A DNA stretch of 64,000 bases, taken from assembly GCF_002005205.3 (NCBI RefSeq), contig NZ_CP019701.2:558001-622000 (forward strand), in the 5' to 3' direction. Positions 25,200 through 33,924 of this stretch are shown here, piece after piece. Numbering within the stretch: position 1 is the first letter of the stretch; each line of letters begins with the position of its first letter. A program made the position numbers and the translations under genes. The stretch is from Rhizobium rhizogenes. GTDB lineage: Bacteria; Pseudomonadota; Alphaproteobacteria; Rhizobiales; Rhizobiaceae. Below the pieces are notes generated by a model, which saw only the letters and a list, made by a program, of their open reading frames with translations, did not search any database and was not told the DNA's origin.

Positions 25200-25576
25200 T
25201 GGAAGCGGTCTTCTCCATTCTCGTCGGCATCTTCTTTTCGGTGGCGATCTATCTCATGCTGTCGCGCCACAGCATCCGCATGCTGCTCGGCATCGCCATT
25301 CTCGGCAATGCCGTAAACCTCCTGCTGTTTACGGCGGGCAGGCTGACGCGCGAAGTGCCGCCGATCATCCCGGCCGGCATGGACGCCCTGCCGGCCGGCA
25401 CCGCAAACCCGCTGCCGCAGGCGCTGATCCTGACGGCAATCGTCATTTCCTTTTCCTTCTTCTGTTTCCTTCTGGTGCTGACCTGGCGTGCGTTCCAGGA
25501 GTTGCAGACCGACGACACGGACGAAATGCGCACCGCAGAACCCGCCGGCGAGCCAATGCCGCCGCTCGGTTACTGA
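25199..25576 (+). CDS. mrpC: MrpC subunit of Na+/H+ antiporter (NuoK-like)
   Basis: A 125-residue, three-helix protein homologous to NuoK. The second helix contains RMLLGIAILGNAVNLLLFTA, and PLPQALILTAIVISFSFFCF forms the third helix, both typical. The last 25 residues are hydrophilic (DDTDEMRTAEPAGEP). It begins one base before the end of mrpB and is followed by mrpD after 21 bp. Confidence 0.93.
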   Translation: MEAVFSILVGIFFSVAIYLMLSRHSIRMLLGIAILGNAVNLLLFTAGRLTREVPPIIPAGMDALPAGTANPLPQALILTAIVISFSFFCFLLVLTWRAFQELQTDDTDEMRTAEPAGEPMPPLGY

Positions 25577-25597
25577 GCGGGCGGAGCATAGACAGAC

Positions 25598-27172
25598 ATG
25601 GCCTCATCCACCCCTTCCGCGGTTACCGATCTTTCTGCAGCGCTCGTCATGACGCCTGTGCCGCTGTCCGACTGGCTGATCATCCTGCCGGTTGCGCTCT
25701 GCATCGGTGCCGGCGCCGTGCTGATGATGATGCGTCACGCCATCCGCCACCATGCCGCCGTCGCCATTGCGGCGCTCTTTCTGCTCGTGTTGCTCGATGC
25801 AGCACTTTTGTGGAAGGTCGCGACGCAGGGCCCGTTCACCATGGTCATGGGCCGCTGGCTGCCGCCTTTCGGTATCGCATTCACCGCCGATCTGACCGGC
25901 GCGCTGCTGTCGCTTGCCGCTGCCATCGTTGCGCTTGCCGGCGCCATCCATGCCGCTGGCGATATCGACGCCAGCGGCAGGCGCTACGGCTTTTATCCGT
26001 TCCTGATGCTTCTGATGGCGGGCGTTAGCGGCGCTTTCCTGACGGGTGATCTGTTCAACCTCTATGTCTGGTTCGAGGTGCTGCTGATCTCGTCCTTCGG
26101 CCTCATCGTGCTCGGCTCGACGCGCGAACAGATCGACGGGGCGCTGAAATACGCCATCTTGAACCTCATCGGCACCACGCTGTTCCTGATCACGGTCGGT
26201 TATCTCTATGCTATCTTCGGCACGCTCAACATGGCCGATATCGCCCTGAAGGCGAACGGGCTGCGCGCAACCGCGCCGCTGATGACGCTTGCCAGCCTGT
26301 TTGCGCTCGCCTTCGCCATGAAGGCCGCCGCCTTTCCGGTGAATTTCTGGCTGCCCGCTTCCTATCACACGCCGCGCATCGTCGTGTCGGCCCTGTTCGG
26401 CGGGTTGCTCACCAAGGTCGGTATCTATTCGTTGCTGCGCGTCATGGTCATGCTGTTTCCGGTCGAGAGAGAGGAACTCAGCATGGTCATCGCCGTTTCC
26501 GCGGCGCTGACCATGGTGCTTGGCGCGATGGGCGCGCTCGCCCAGAACGACATCCGCCGCATGCTCGGTTATATTGTCATATCGGGCATCGGCTACATGA
26601 TGGCGGGCATCGCCATCGGCACGCCGTCGGGTGTGTCAGGCGCGATCTTTTACGCGCTGCATTCCATGGTGCTGATGACGGCGCTTTATCTTGCCGCCGG
26701 CCATGCCGCCCGCCTTGGCGGCGACTTCAGTCTGACGGCGCTGAGCGGTCTTTACCGGCAGGCCCCATGGTTTTCGGCACTGGCACTGGCGCTGTTTTTC
26801 GCCGGCTCCGGGCTGCCGCCGTTTTCCGGCTTCTGGCCGAAGGCGGTGCTGGTCAAGTCGGCGATCGACATCGGCGCCTGGTGGCTTGCCGCCGCCATTC
26901 TCGTCTCCGGCTTCATCGCCACCATCGCCTTCGGGCGGATATTCCTGCTGTGTTTCTGGCGCCCGGCGGCACCGGCGGGCCGGCCGCCATCACAGGCATC
27001 GTCCTCTCCGGCGATCCCGTCCGTCGCGCCGCTGCTCGGGCTGACCCTGCTGGTAGTGATTTTCGGCCTGTTTCCCGAAAGCCTGCTCAATCTCAGCCAG
27101 CAGGCGGCGGCGGGGCTCGCTGATCCCCAGACCTATATCCAGTCGGTGTTTTCCGAGGGGGGCAAACCATGA
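25598..27172 (+). CDS. mrpD: MrpD subunit of Na+/H+ antiporter (NuoM/N-like)
   Basis: A 524-residue membrane protein of the NuoM/NuoN type with about fourteen helices. Diagnostic segments are LFNLYVWFEVLLISSFGLIV with the proton-path Glu, AFAMKAAAFPVNFWLPASYH with the essential Lys, and ALSGLYRQAPWFSALALALF. It forms the second putative proton pump module of the Mrp complex next to MrpA. The ribosome site GGAGC is weak, but the gene lies within a tightly packed operon and overlaps mrpE by 4 bp. Confidence 0.94.
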   Translation: MASSTPSAVTDLSAALVMTPVPLSDWLIILPVALCIGAGAVLMMMRHAIRHHAAVAIAALFLLVLLDAALLWKVATQGPFTMVMGRWLPPFGIAFTADLTGALLSLAAAIVALAGAIHAAGDIDASGRRYGFYPFLMLLMAGVSGAFLTGDLFNLYVWFEVLLISSFGLIVLGSTREQIDGALKYAILNLIGTTLFLITVGYLYAIFGTLNMADIALKANGLRATAPLMTLASLFALAFAMKAAAFPVNFWLPASYHTPRIVVSALFGGLLTKVGIYSLLRVMVMLFPVEREELSMVIAVSAALTMVLGAMGALAQNDIRRMLGYIVISGIGYMMAGIAIGTPSGVSGAIFYALHSMVLMTALYLAAGHAARLGGDFSLTALSGLYRQAPWFSALALALFFAGSGLPPFSGFWPKAVLVKSAIDIGAWWLAAAILVSGFIATIAFGRIFLLCFWRPAAPAGRPPSQASSSPAIPSVAPLLGLTLLVVIFGLFPESLLNLSQQAAAGLADPQTYIQSVFSEGGKP

Positions 27173-27648
27173 GCCTCTATATCGTGCTGTCGATGTTCCT
27201 CGCCATCTGGCTTGCCATAACCGGCAGCGTCACGCCGGCGAATATCGTCTTCGGCCTCATCATCTCGGCGCTGGCGCTCGGGCTTATCCGTCATCAGATA
27301 CCCAGGGGCAACAATCTCCGGCTGCGGCCGATGCGGGTGCTGTCGCTCGTGCTGCTGTTCTTCAAGGAACTGGCGCTGTCGGCCTGGAAAGTGGCCATGC
27401 TGGTGACGCGGCCGAAGCTTGACGTGAAGCCCGGCATCTTCGCCTATCCGCTGACGGTGACGACGGATTTCGAGATCACCCTGCTTGCCAATCTCATCAC
27501 CCTCACCCCGGGCACGCTTTCGGTCGATGTCTCCGCCGACAGAAAGACGCTCTATGTCCATGCGATCGACTGCAGCGATATCGATGCCGCCAGAAGCGAC
27601 ATCCGCAACGGCTTTGAAAGAAAGATCATGGAGGCGTTTCAGAAATGA
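27169..27648 (+). CDS. mrpE: MrpE subunit of Na+/H+ antiporter
   Basis: A 159-residue protein with two or three N-terminal helices ([20 protein letters not shown]) and a C-terminal soluble domain. The domain holds the typical [20 protein letters not shown] and LYVHAID segments. MrpE is needed for full antiport in known systems but has no relative in complex I. The start overlaps mrpD and the end overlaps mrpF by 4 bp each. Confidence 0.93.
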   Translation: MSLYIVLSMFLAIWLAITGSVTPANIVFGLIISALALGLIRHQIPRGNNLRLRPMRVLSLVLLFFKELALSAWKVAMLVTRPKLDVKPGIFAYPLTVTTDFEITLLANLITLTPGTLSVDVSADRKTLYVHAIDCSDIDAARSDIRNGFERKIMEAFQK

Positions 27649-28031
27649 CTCCGGAACAAATAGTTTCATTTGCAACTATACTTGCGTCGGTTGTTCTGTC
27701 TGTGGCCTTTCTGCTGACAGTATATCGCGTCGTCGTCGGGCCGACCCTGCCGGACCGGATCGTCGCTCTCGACATGCTGGTCGGCATCGCCATCGGCTTT
27801 ATCGCGGTCATCGCCATCCGCACCGGTTTCAATCTTTATGTCGATATCGCGATTGCGCTCGGGCTTGTCGGCTTTCTGGCGACGGTGGCCTTCGCCCGTT
27901 TCGTGCTGTCGCGCGGCCCGGATGCCGGACGGAGTTCGAAGGCGGTTCTGGACGGCGGTCGTGCATCGGAAGCCATTGAGAAAACATCACAAAATCCGCA
28001 TCGTGGCGGAAAAGGAAAGGGCGGACGATGA
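27645..28031 (+). CDS. mrpF: MrpF subunit of Na+/H+ antiporter
   Basis: A 128-residue protein with three helices. The diagnostic motif is [20 protein letters not shown]. The family is usually about 90 residues, so the hydrophilic tail here (from [13 protein letters not shown] to GGKGKGGR, about 35 residues, strongly basic) is an extension. The gene overlaps both neighbours by 4 bp. Confidence 0.92.
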   Translation: MTPEQIVSFATILASVVLSVAFLLTVYRVVVGPTLPDRIVALDMLVGIAIGFIAVIAIRTGFNLYVDIAIALGLVGFLATVAFARFVLSRGPDAGRSSKAVLDGGRASEAIEKTSQNPHRGGKGKGGR

Positions 28032-28360
28032 CCGGCTGGTTCGTTGCCATTCTCGTTGCGGCACTCACGGTCTCGGGGGCTGCCTTTTCACTGATCGCCG
28101 CAATCGGGCTCAATCGCCTGCCTGATCTCTATACCCGCATGCATGCCGCCTCCAAGGCGGGAACGGTGGGGTCGGGGCTTCTGCTTCTGGCGGTGGGCAT
28201 TCATTCCATGGACATGCCGACACTGGCGCGGGCGCTTGCCGGTTTCTTCTTCTTCATTCTGACGGCACCGGTCTCCGCACATCTTCTGGCGATGGCCGCG
28301 CATAAGGCAGGTTATCCGCTTGACGATAAATCGGTAGTTGATGACCTGAAGAAAATTTGA
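28028..28360 (+). CDS. mrpG: MrpG subunit of Na+/H+ antiporter
   Basis: A 110-residue protein with three helices. The family signature is [20 protein letters not shown], followed by [20 protein letters not shown]. It is the last gene of the seven-gene mrp operon, which reads A-B-C-D-E-F-G in the standard group 1 order. A weak hairpin around CCCCT...AGGGG follows near 28370, without a T run. Confidence 0.93.
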   Translation: MTGWFVAILVAALTVSGAAFSLIAAIGLNRLPDLYTRMHAASKAGTVGSGLLLLAVGIHSMDMPTLARALAGFFFFILTAPVSAHLLAMAAHKAGYPLDDKSVVDDLKKI

Positions 28361-28792
28361 AGTTGAATTCCCCCTAATAATAAGGGGTACGCATTTTCAA
28401 TTACTACTTGGCATAGTATTTTATTACCCGTGATTTTTTGTATTCCGATTAGACTGTTTTGAACTGAAAAAACGACACTAGGAATTTGACTTTTGCTGTT
28501 TTGCTGTTATCCAAATTAAGTGTAAAGTTGCTACTCGCGATTTGCATCTAGCCTCTTCATAGTCGGCATAGGCATTTTATTAATGTCTAATCTATGGTCG
28601 GTCAGGCCATTGCTGCCCATGTTGCGGGCCGTAAGTTGAATCTCGGACCAATACGTTTCCGGTTTTCGCTTGAAATCTAGGGGTAGATTTCACGTTGGTT
28701 TCAACAGGGCGAAGGTGGGGCACCGGGGAACTTCACATCGCTCGATGCGGCGTTCGCCCGCTTCAGGGGATCAATAAACAGGAGATACTTAA
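28361..28792 (+). promoter_or_regulatory. Long AT-richer leader and control region of ros
   Basis: This 432-bp stretch holds no gene. Bases 28390-28600 are AT-rich compared with the surroundings and probably contain the ros promoter and the autoregulatory site. A perfect inverted repeat TGAAATCTA-GGGG-TAGATTTCA lies at 28671-28692, about 100 bp before the start codon. Ros is known to repress its own gene through an inverted-repeat 'ros box', and this dyad or the AT-rich part are the candidates. AACAGGAGA precedes the ATG. Confidence 0.5.
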
Positions 28793-29221
28793 ATGACGGA
28801 AACTGCATACGGTAACGCCCAGGATCTGCTGGTCGAACTGACGGCGGATATTGTGGCTGCCTATGTTAGCAACCACGTCGTTCCGGTAACAGACCTTCCC
28901 GGCCTTATTTCGGATGTTCACACGGCACTCAGCGGCACCTCGGCACCGGCATCGGTGGCGGTCAATGTCGAAAAGCAGAAGCCTGCCGTCTCGGTTCGCA
29001 AGTCGGTTCAGGACGATCATATCGTCTGTTTGGAATGCGGCGGTTCGTTCAAGTCGCTGAAGCGCCATCTCACGACGCATCACAGCATGACGCCGGAAGA
29101 ATATCGCGAAAAATGGGACCTGCCGGTCGACTATCCGATGGTTGCGCCCGCCTATGCCGAAGCCCGTTCGCGGCTCGCCAAGGAAATGGGTCTCGGCCAG
29201 CGCCGCAAGGCCAGCCGCTAA
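28793..29221 (+). CDS. ros: Ros, zinc-finger transcriptional repressor (Ros/MucR family)
   Basis: A 142-residue DNA-binding protein. The zinc finger reads [19 protein letters not shown], a Cys2His2 finger with C-x2-C-x9-H-x3/4-H spacing, followed by the basic-hydrophobic part [13 protein letters not shown] that completes the prokaryotic fold. The sequence [20 protein letters not shown] and the whole protein match Ros of A. tumefaciens as I know it. Ros represses vir operons, the T-DNA ipt gene and exopolysaccharide functions and controls its own gene. It is chromosomal and single here. A family C repeat and an intrinsic terminator follow. Confidence 0.96.
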   Translation: MTETAYGNAQDLLVELTADIVAAYVSNHVVPVTDLPGLISDVHTALSGTSAPASVAVNVEKQKPAVSVRKSVQDDHIVCLECGGSFKSLKRHLTTHHSMTPEEYREKWDLPVDYPMVAPAYAEARSRLAKEMGLGQRRKASR

Positions 29222-29234
29222 TCGGATCTGCCTG

Positions 29235-29355
29235 TTCTTCTCCCCGCCGGGGAGAAGATGGCCCGGAGGGTCAGATGAGGGGGGCAAGCTCTCCGCATAT
29301 CGCGGACATGGCCCCTCAACGCGCTGCCGCGACCTTCTCCCCGGCGGGGAGAAGG
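29235..29355. repeat. Palindromic repeat, family C copy 2
   Basis: The left end is TTCTTCTCCCCGCCGGGGAG and the right end CTTCTCCCCGGCGGGGAGAA, as in the copy at 20487. The core contains GATGGCCCGGAGGGTCAGAT. It lies between the ros stop codon and the ros terminator, so it must be transcribed as part of the ros mRNA. Confidence 0.8.
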
Positions 29356-29423
29356 CGGCAAGCGGAGCCCGCCTGCTTTACATGTTTCCTTTGAAACTGT
29401 CTTTACCGTCACATGAATGTCCC

Positions 29424-29447
29424 GCCGGTCCGTCGACCGGCTTTTTT
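29424..29447 (+). terminator. Intrinsic terminator of ros
   Basis: Arms GCCGGTC and GACCGGC enclose CGTC and are followed by TTTTTT. The hairpin is about 200 bp past the ros stop codon, beyond the family C repeat, and before the AT-rich leader of the next gene. Confidence 0.8.
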
Positions 29448-29611
29448 ATTGCCGCGCCGAATCCAGAATGAGGAAAAAAATCCTTTATCGCGCGCATCGC
29501 CTCTGCAAAAATAAAACCATATCAAGCGCATATTCTTTCCCGCCAAATTCGCGCTTCCCCATATTTGCTTCCGGGTGTATGAATTAATTCCTATTCGTAA
29601 AGGAGTTGCAT

Positions 29612-30034
29612 ATGCCGTCGGATATATTGCCCCTGCCTGTCACCGCCCGGCCATGCGTGCCGGTCACCGATCGTCATTTTCGCCGTTTTCCGCCGGCTGC
29701 GGGACGGGAGGAGATTTCGCGCATCTGCAGGCTGGTCCGGCAGCTGACCGCTGAAATGCTGCTGCTGACCGGCGAGCGCCCGGCGGTGCGCCGCGACCGT
29801 CGGCGCAGCGAATGCCATATCCGCCAGATCGCCATGTATGTGTGCCATGTGCAGCTCGGCATTCCCATGTCGGATATCGGCCCCTGTTTCGGCAGGGACA
29901 GAACCACGGTCGGCCATGCCTGCCAGGTGGTCGAGGACCGCCGTGACGAGCCCGCCTTTGACGAGTTCGTCGCCGTGCTGGAACGGCTGGCCGGCAGCAT
30001 TTTCAACGTGGTGAAAGGTGTGCGGGATGAGTGA
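29612..30034 (+). CDS. DnaA domain IV-like helix-turn-helix protein
   Basis: A 140-residue protein whose C-terminal half resembles the DNA-binding domain of the initiator DnaA: IRQIAMYVCHVQLGIPMSDI followed by GPCFGRDRTTVGHACQVVED, the latter matching the DnaA signature FGRDHTTV with Arg in place of His. There is no AAA+ ATPase part. The N-terminal 60 residues are basic and contain CRLVRQLTAEMLLL. It could bind DnaA-box-like DNA and act as a regulator. The ATG at 29612 is chosen because AAAGGAG stands six bases before it. The last codons overlap the next gene by 8 bp. Confidence 0.75.
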   Translation: MPSDILPLPVTARPCVPVTDRHFRRFPPAAGREEISRICRLVRQLTAEMLLLTGERPAVRRDRRRSECHIRQIAMYVCHVQLGIPMSDIGPCFGRDRTTVGHACQVVEDRRDEPAFDEFVAVLERLAGSIFNVVKGVRDE

Positions 30035-30851
30035 GGTAAAAAGCGCTCCTGCCGCTCTCCACAATCCGGCGCTGCTACGGCTCCTGCGCTGCGTCGCAGC
30101 CGGTCCGGCGGACATTCGTGAGGATGGCGGGGATATCCTCCTGCATCGGGCGCGGGCAGGGCATTCGGCGCTGCGGTTTCCGGCGGCCCTGGTGCAGCTC
30201 GCGCTCTCTTCGGGGCTGGTCGAGAGACGGGACGACATCCTCAGTGCCGCGCCGCCGCTTGCCTCCTGTCTGAGACGGGCGATGGCGAAGGACCGGGACG
30301 AGGTTTTTCAGGAACAGCACCGGGATTTGCAGACCGTGGTCGTTGAGGTTGAAGGCGACAGGCAATCGGCCCGGCGTAACCTCAATACCTCGCCTCTGAC
30401 CGGTCTCGCGCGCCTGAAGGACCGGGACGGCTCGGCCTTTTTTCCGGCGGAAGCCCTGCAGGCGGGCGAACGTCTCGCGACTGATTTCCATCGTGGCCAC
30501 CTCAACCCCAGGGTGACGGCAACATGGGAGCCACGAACAGCAAACCGGACGAAGGGAGAGGCGGGAGGCGCGCTCGATCTCACCGAGGCGGCGATGGCGG
30601 CACGGACCCGGTTTACCCGCGCGGTCGATGCCATGGGGCCTGAACTCTCGGGCGTCGCGATCGATGTCTGCTGTTTCGAAAAGGGGCTGGAGGTGGTGGA
30701 GCGGGAACGGCAATGGCCGGCGCGCTCCGCGAAACTCTTGCTCAGGGCGGCGCTTCTGTCGCTTGCCCGGCACTACGCGCCGCCGCCCGGCGGCGCCAGA
30801 AGGACGAGCCACCATTGGGGCGACGAAGATTATCGTCCTTCGATAGCATGA
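30027..30851 (+). CDS. DUF6456 domain protein, possible DNA-binding regulator
   Basis: A 274-residue protein starting 8 bp inside the DnaA-like gene and so coupled to it. The N-terminal third looks like a winged-helix region (ALLRLLRCVAAGPADIREDG). The C-terminal half is DUF6456: NTSPLTGLARLKDRDGSAFF, AGERLATDFHRGHLNPRVTA and VAIDVCCFEKGLEVVERERQ are the typical blocks. The family is confined to alphaproteobacteria and regularly follows this DnaA-like gene. Function is unknown. The start at 30027 gives the overlap and a normal N-terminus. Confidence 0.75.
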   Translation: MSEVKSAPAALHNPALLRLLRCVAAGPADIREDGGDILLHRARAGHSALRFPAALVQLALSSGLVERRDDILSAAPPLASCLRRAMAKDRDEVFQEQHRDLQTVVVEVEGDRQSARRNLNTSPLTGLARLKDRDGSAFFPAEALQAGERLATDFHRGHLNPRVTATWEPRTANRTKGEAGGALDLTEAAMAARTRFTRAVDAMGPELSGVAIDVCCFEKGLEVVERERQWPARSAKLLLRAALLSLARHYAPPPGGARRTSHHWGDEDYRPSIA

Positions 30852-30872
30852 CGATGGGGATGCGGTGACGGA

Positions 30873-31310
30873 TCAGGCGGCCAGCAGCCGTGCTTCCTCG
30901 CGAATCCGCTTGATCATGGAACGCAGGCCGTTAGCGCGCTGCGACGAGAGATGTTCCACCAGCCCGATCTTGTCGAATACCTCGATGGCGTCAAGATTTG
31001 TGATCTCGGAGGCCCTTTTGCCGGAATAGACGGCGAGAACGATGGCAACGAGCCCGCGCACGATATGCGCGTCCGAATCGCCCTCGAAGGTCAGGAGAGG
31101 GTCTTCGGCGCCGTCGCTGTGGCTGACGAGCCAGACCTGGCTCGCGCAGCCCTGCACCTTGTTCTCGGCGGTGCGCTTCTCTTCCGGCAGATCGGGAAGC
31201 GCCTTGCCAAGTTCGATGACATAACGGTAGCGGTCTTCCCAGTCGTCGAGGAAAGCGAAATCGTCAAGGATCGTGTCGAGAGAGGCCATCTTGTACGCCG
31301 TATCGTCCAT
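30873..31310 (-). CDS. sufE: SufE family sulfur-transfer protein
   Basis: A 145-residue protein that accepts sulfur from a cysteine desulfurase (SufS) for Fe-S cluster assembly. The active-site cysteine is in NKVQGCASQVWL, and the later motif GLVAIVLAVYSGK and the end QRANGLRSMIKRIREEA are standard. Length is usual for SufE. The suf cluster itself is not here. The start could be 31310 or an internal ATG seven codons later (31289, MASLDTI). It is convergent with the DUF6456 gene. Confidence 0.92.
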   Translation of the reverse strand: MDDTAYKMASLDTILDDFAFLDDWEDRYRYVIELGKALPDLPEEKRTAENKVQGCASQVWLVSHSDGAEDPLLTFEGDSDAHIVRGLVAIVLAVYSGKRASEITNLDAIEVFDKIGLVEHLSSQRANGLRSMIKRIREEARLLAA

Positions 31311-31372
31311 TATTGCATGTCTTTGCTACGATATAGGGCAAGTGCAGGCGCTTTTGAACCATGCCCGCAACG

Positions 31373-31404
31373 AAAAAGCCCACGGAAAACAGGTTTCCGT
31401 GGGC
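31373..31404 (-). terminator. Intrinsic terminator of the DUF5330 gene
   Basis: Arms GCCCACGGAAA and TTTCCGTGGGC (11 bp) enclose a five-base loop. Read on the minus strand the stem is followed by TTTTT (31377-31373). It lies 80 bp after the DUF5330 stop codon and before the sufE start, so it separates the two minus-strand genes. Confidence 0.85.
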
Positions 31405-31483
31405 AAGTCAGGCAGGCAGTCGGCAGCCGGACGATCCGGCTGCGAGAAAGATGCGGCGCGCGACGACGCGCAGCCGGCGGCGG

Positions 31484-31909
31484 TCAGGGGGCAGGGCGCT
31501 TCTGCGGCAGGGGAATGACGGTGCCGGTCTTCAGCATGTCGGTATTCCCGGGAAATTCGACGCTGACGGTCGGGGCTTCCGCCATTTTTTCCGTCTCGGC
31601 GGCCACTTCAGCGGCAGGGGCGGTCTTGTCGCCGGCGGCAAGCTGCCTGTCGAGCAGTTCATAGGCGACCTTTGCGCCTTCCTTCGCCCGCTCACCCAGC
31701 GCATGGAAGGTTTCCGCGCCCTTGACGCAGACATCGGGCTTTTCGATGCAGATGGCGCTGACATAACGATAGGCCTCGCCCGCTGCCGAAACGGCGCTGG
31801 GAATGTCGAAGGCCGAAGGTTCCTTGGCCGGATCGTTGCTGCTGCCGAAATAGGACAGCGCCACCAGTACCAGCGAAAACCAGAATGTTCCTTTGATCAG
31901 AAACCACAT
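31484..31909 (-). CDS. DUF5330 protein, membrane-anchored
   Basis: A 141-residue protein with one N-terminal helix (MWFLIKGTFWFSLVLVALSYF) that could be a signal anchor. The body holds DIPSAVSAAGEAYRYVSAIC and KPDVCVKGAETFHALGERAK, the DUF5330 core with its two cysteines. The C-terminal tail is rich in Ala, Glu and Pro. The family is rhizobial and uncharacterised; by topology it would face the periplasm. It has its own terminator and lies divergent from the DivJ-like kinase gene across a 480-bp gap. Confidence 0.75.
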   Translation of the reverse strand: MWFLIKGTFWFSLVLVALSYFGSSNDPAKEPSAFDIPSAVSAAGEAYRYVSAICIEKPDVCVKGAETFHALGERAKEGAKVAYELLDRQLAAGDKTAPAAEVAAETEKMAEAPTVSVEFPGNTDMLKTGTVIPLPQKRPAP

Positions 31910-32394
31910 TGTCAGACACCCTGCCAGATGATCTTTGTTTTAAAGCCCCGCCCGGTTTCGGGTCATCGGCCTTTGTCCCGTTTTTCGGGCTTGTGAAGAA
32001 GCTACAGGCGACCGGCGAACAGCCGATTGCAAAAAGCGGCGCAATTTAATTCAAATTGTATCTATTCTCCTCGTATCGGGACGCCTGCCATCAATTCATT
32101 CGCATTTTAACAGTCCATGTTAAGCATAATTGCGACAGAGGCCGCGCGTTCCGGGCGAAAGCGGCGGCATGCTTTGCCACAAAAGTTAACGCGATGGCAA
32201 AAATGAAGCGAAATCCGTCGCTTACCCGTCATTAACCATGATTGGCAAAGCTTCGGGGAAATGCCCCGTATTGGGACTGCGGGGCGTTTGAAGGCCGTTT
32301 GAGGCCATTCTTTTTATCCATTCCTTAAGCCGCCGCCTTCTATTGTCGGAGCCGTTAAATCCGTCTCAGGGATTCGGTATTGGTATTGCGTAAT
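31910..32394. other. Promoter-bearing gap between DUF5330 and the divJ-like kinase
   Basis: The stretch carries no gene. It includes several single TTAAC or GTTAA elements (near 32107, 32120, 32186 and 32234) but no pair with the seven-base spacing needed for a CtrA box. A GC-rich hairpin GGGGAAATGCCCC lies near 32259-32271. Divergent promoters for both neighbours must be here. Confidence 0.5.
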
Positions 32395-33924
32395 ATGAGA
32401 GAAAAAGCGGTCGCACTGGTCGACCATGCCGCGGGCAGATGGCTTGCGCGCATGGAGGAGGACGCCGAAAGGCGCGCCGGAACCGTTGCGCGCCTGCGCC
32501 GCCTGATTGCCTTCAGCGCGGTCGGCCTTGTTGTTGTGCCCGCCCTTTTCAGCCTCGTCTTCAGCCCGGCCATCGCGTTGCCCATCGGCGCTGCCCTGGT
32601 GCTGGCGCTGTTTCTGTCCGCCGCCGCCCTGTCGATCGCCTTTTCCCACCCCGCGCGCGGTGCGGCATCCTTGTCCGAGCGGGCCGGAGACGATGATCTC
32701 GTGGCGGCCTCGCAGGTGCCGGGCCTCGTTCTCACCATCAATGAGAACGGCATCGTCGAACGGGTTTCCGGTCGTGACCGCGAGACATTCCCGACCGAGC
32801 TTCAGGCGAGCAGGGGCCATGTCTTTGCCGAATTTGTCTATGTCTCCGACCGCATCGAACTGATGCAGGCCTTTGATCTGCTGCGGCAGGGCGAGGACAT
32901 GGCCAGCGCCGAGCTTCGCTTCGAAACCGGCGCAAAATCGCGCCAGGCACAATTCATGCACGCCCGCATGGAGATGACCGCCATCCGTGGCGCGACCGGC
33001 CGCCTGCGCCGTATCGTCGCCCAGCTTTCCGACGTCACGGAAATGGAGCGTCTGCGCCGCGATGTCGCCCGCAAGGCGGCGGAAGCGGAATCGGCCAATG
33101 ACGCCAAGTCGCGTTTCCTTGCCGCCGTCAGCCACGAGCTGCGCACGCCGCTCAACGCCGTCCTCGGTTTTTCCGATATTCTGGCGGGCGAATATTTCGG
33201 CCGGCTGGAAAACGACCGCCAGCGGGAATATGTCGGCCTGATCCGCCAGTCCGGCGCGCATCTGCTGTCCGTCGTCAACACGATGCTGGATATGAGCAAG
33301 CTGGAAGCCGGCCGTTACGAGCTGATCATGGAAAGCTTCCCGATTGCCGAAACCATCGAATCCTGCGAGGCCATGCTCGGCCTGCAGGCGAAGGAAAAAG
33401 GCCTGACATTGACCAGCCGCATCCAGCGCGGTATCGGCGAAATCTCGGCCGACCAGCGCGCCATCCGGCAGGTTCTCATCAATCTGGCCGGCAATGCCAT
33501 AAAATTTACCGATGCGGGTGGTGTAGTGTCGATTGACGCCGCGCGTGAAGGCAGGCTGCTGAAGCTGACGGTCAGCGATACCGGCATCGGCATCGCTTCC
33601 GACAAGATCGACCTGCTGGGCCAGCCCTTCATGCAGGTTCAGAATGAATATACCCGTTGCTATGAGGGCACGGGTCTTGGACTGTCCCTGGTCAAGGGTC
33701 TCGTGGCACTGCATGGCGGCACTTTCGCCATCGCCAGCCAGCCCGGCGAGGGAACAGTCGTAACGATCATGCTGCCTGCCGACGGTTCCGGCATGGCGGC
33801 TGGCGAAGGTGCTGAAACCGAATGCATGGTGGAGTTTCCGCCGCGCATCCGGCAGCTCGGCGATATCGCCGCAATGATGAAGAAGGATGGTGACGATGGC
33901 CCCGCGAAAGCGAAAATCGCCTAA
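32395..33924 (+). CDS. divJ: Membrane histidine kinase, likely DivJ
   Basis: A 509-residue sensor kinase. Two N-terminal helices (about residues 35-85) anchor it. A PAS-like region (roughly 95-220) opens with ASQVPGLVLTINENGIVERV. The HisKA domain has AVSHELRTPLNAVLGFSDIL with the phosphorylated His near residue 247. The ATPase has QVLINLAGNAIKFT, DTGIGIASD and GTGLGLSLVKGL. The H-box and 'MDMSKLEAGRYEL' block match the DivJ/PleC/PdhS group that acts on the response regulator DivK. Five genes after ros is where DivJ is placed in A. tumefaciens as I recall, which is why I give that name. It would control cell division and polarity through DivK and CtrA. Confidence 0.78.
   Translation: MREKAVALVDHAAGRWLARMEEDAERRAGTVARLRRLIAFSAVGLVVVPALFSLVFSPAIALPIGAALVLALFLSAAALSIAFSHPARGAASLSERAGDDDLVAASQVPGLVLTINENGIVERVSGRDRETFPTELQASRGHVFAEFVYVSDRIELMQAFDLLRQGEDMASAELRFETGAKSRQAQFMHARMEMTAIRGATGRLRRIVAQLSDVTEMERLRRDVARKAAEAESANDAKSRFLAAVSHELRTPLNAVLGFSDILAGEYFGRLENDRQREYVGLIRQSGAHLLSVVNTMLDMSKLEAGRYELIMESFPIAETIESCEAMLGLQAKEKGLTLTSRIQRGIGEISADQRAIRQVLINLAGNAIKFTDAGGVVSIDAAREGRLLKLTVSDTGIGIASDKIDLLGQPFMQVQNEYTRCYEGTGLGLSLVKGLVALHGGTFAIASQPGEGTVVTIMLPADGSGMAAGEGAETECMVEFPPRIRQLGDIAAMMKKDGDDGPAKAKIA

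Noticed and set aside
32107..32123. TTAA pair upstream of the divJ-like gene as a CtrA box
   Set aside because: The two TTAA units are nine bases apart, not the seven required by the consensus.
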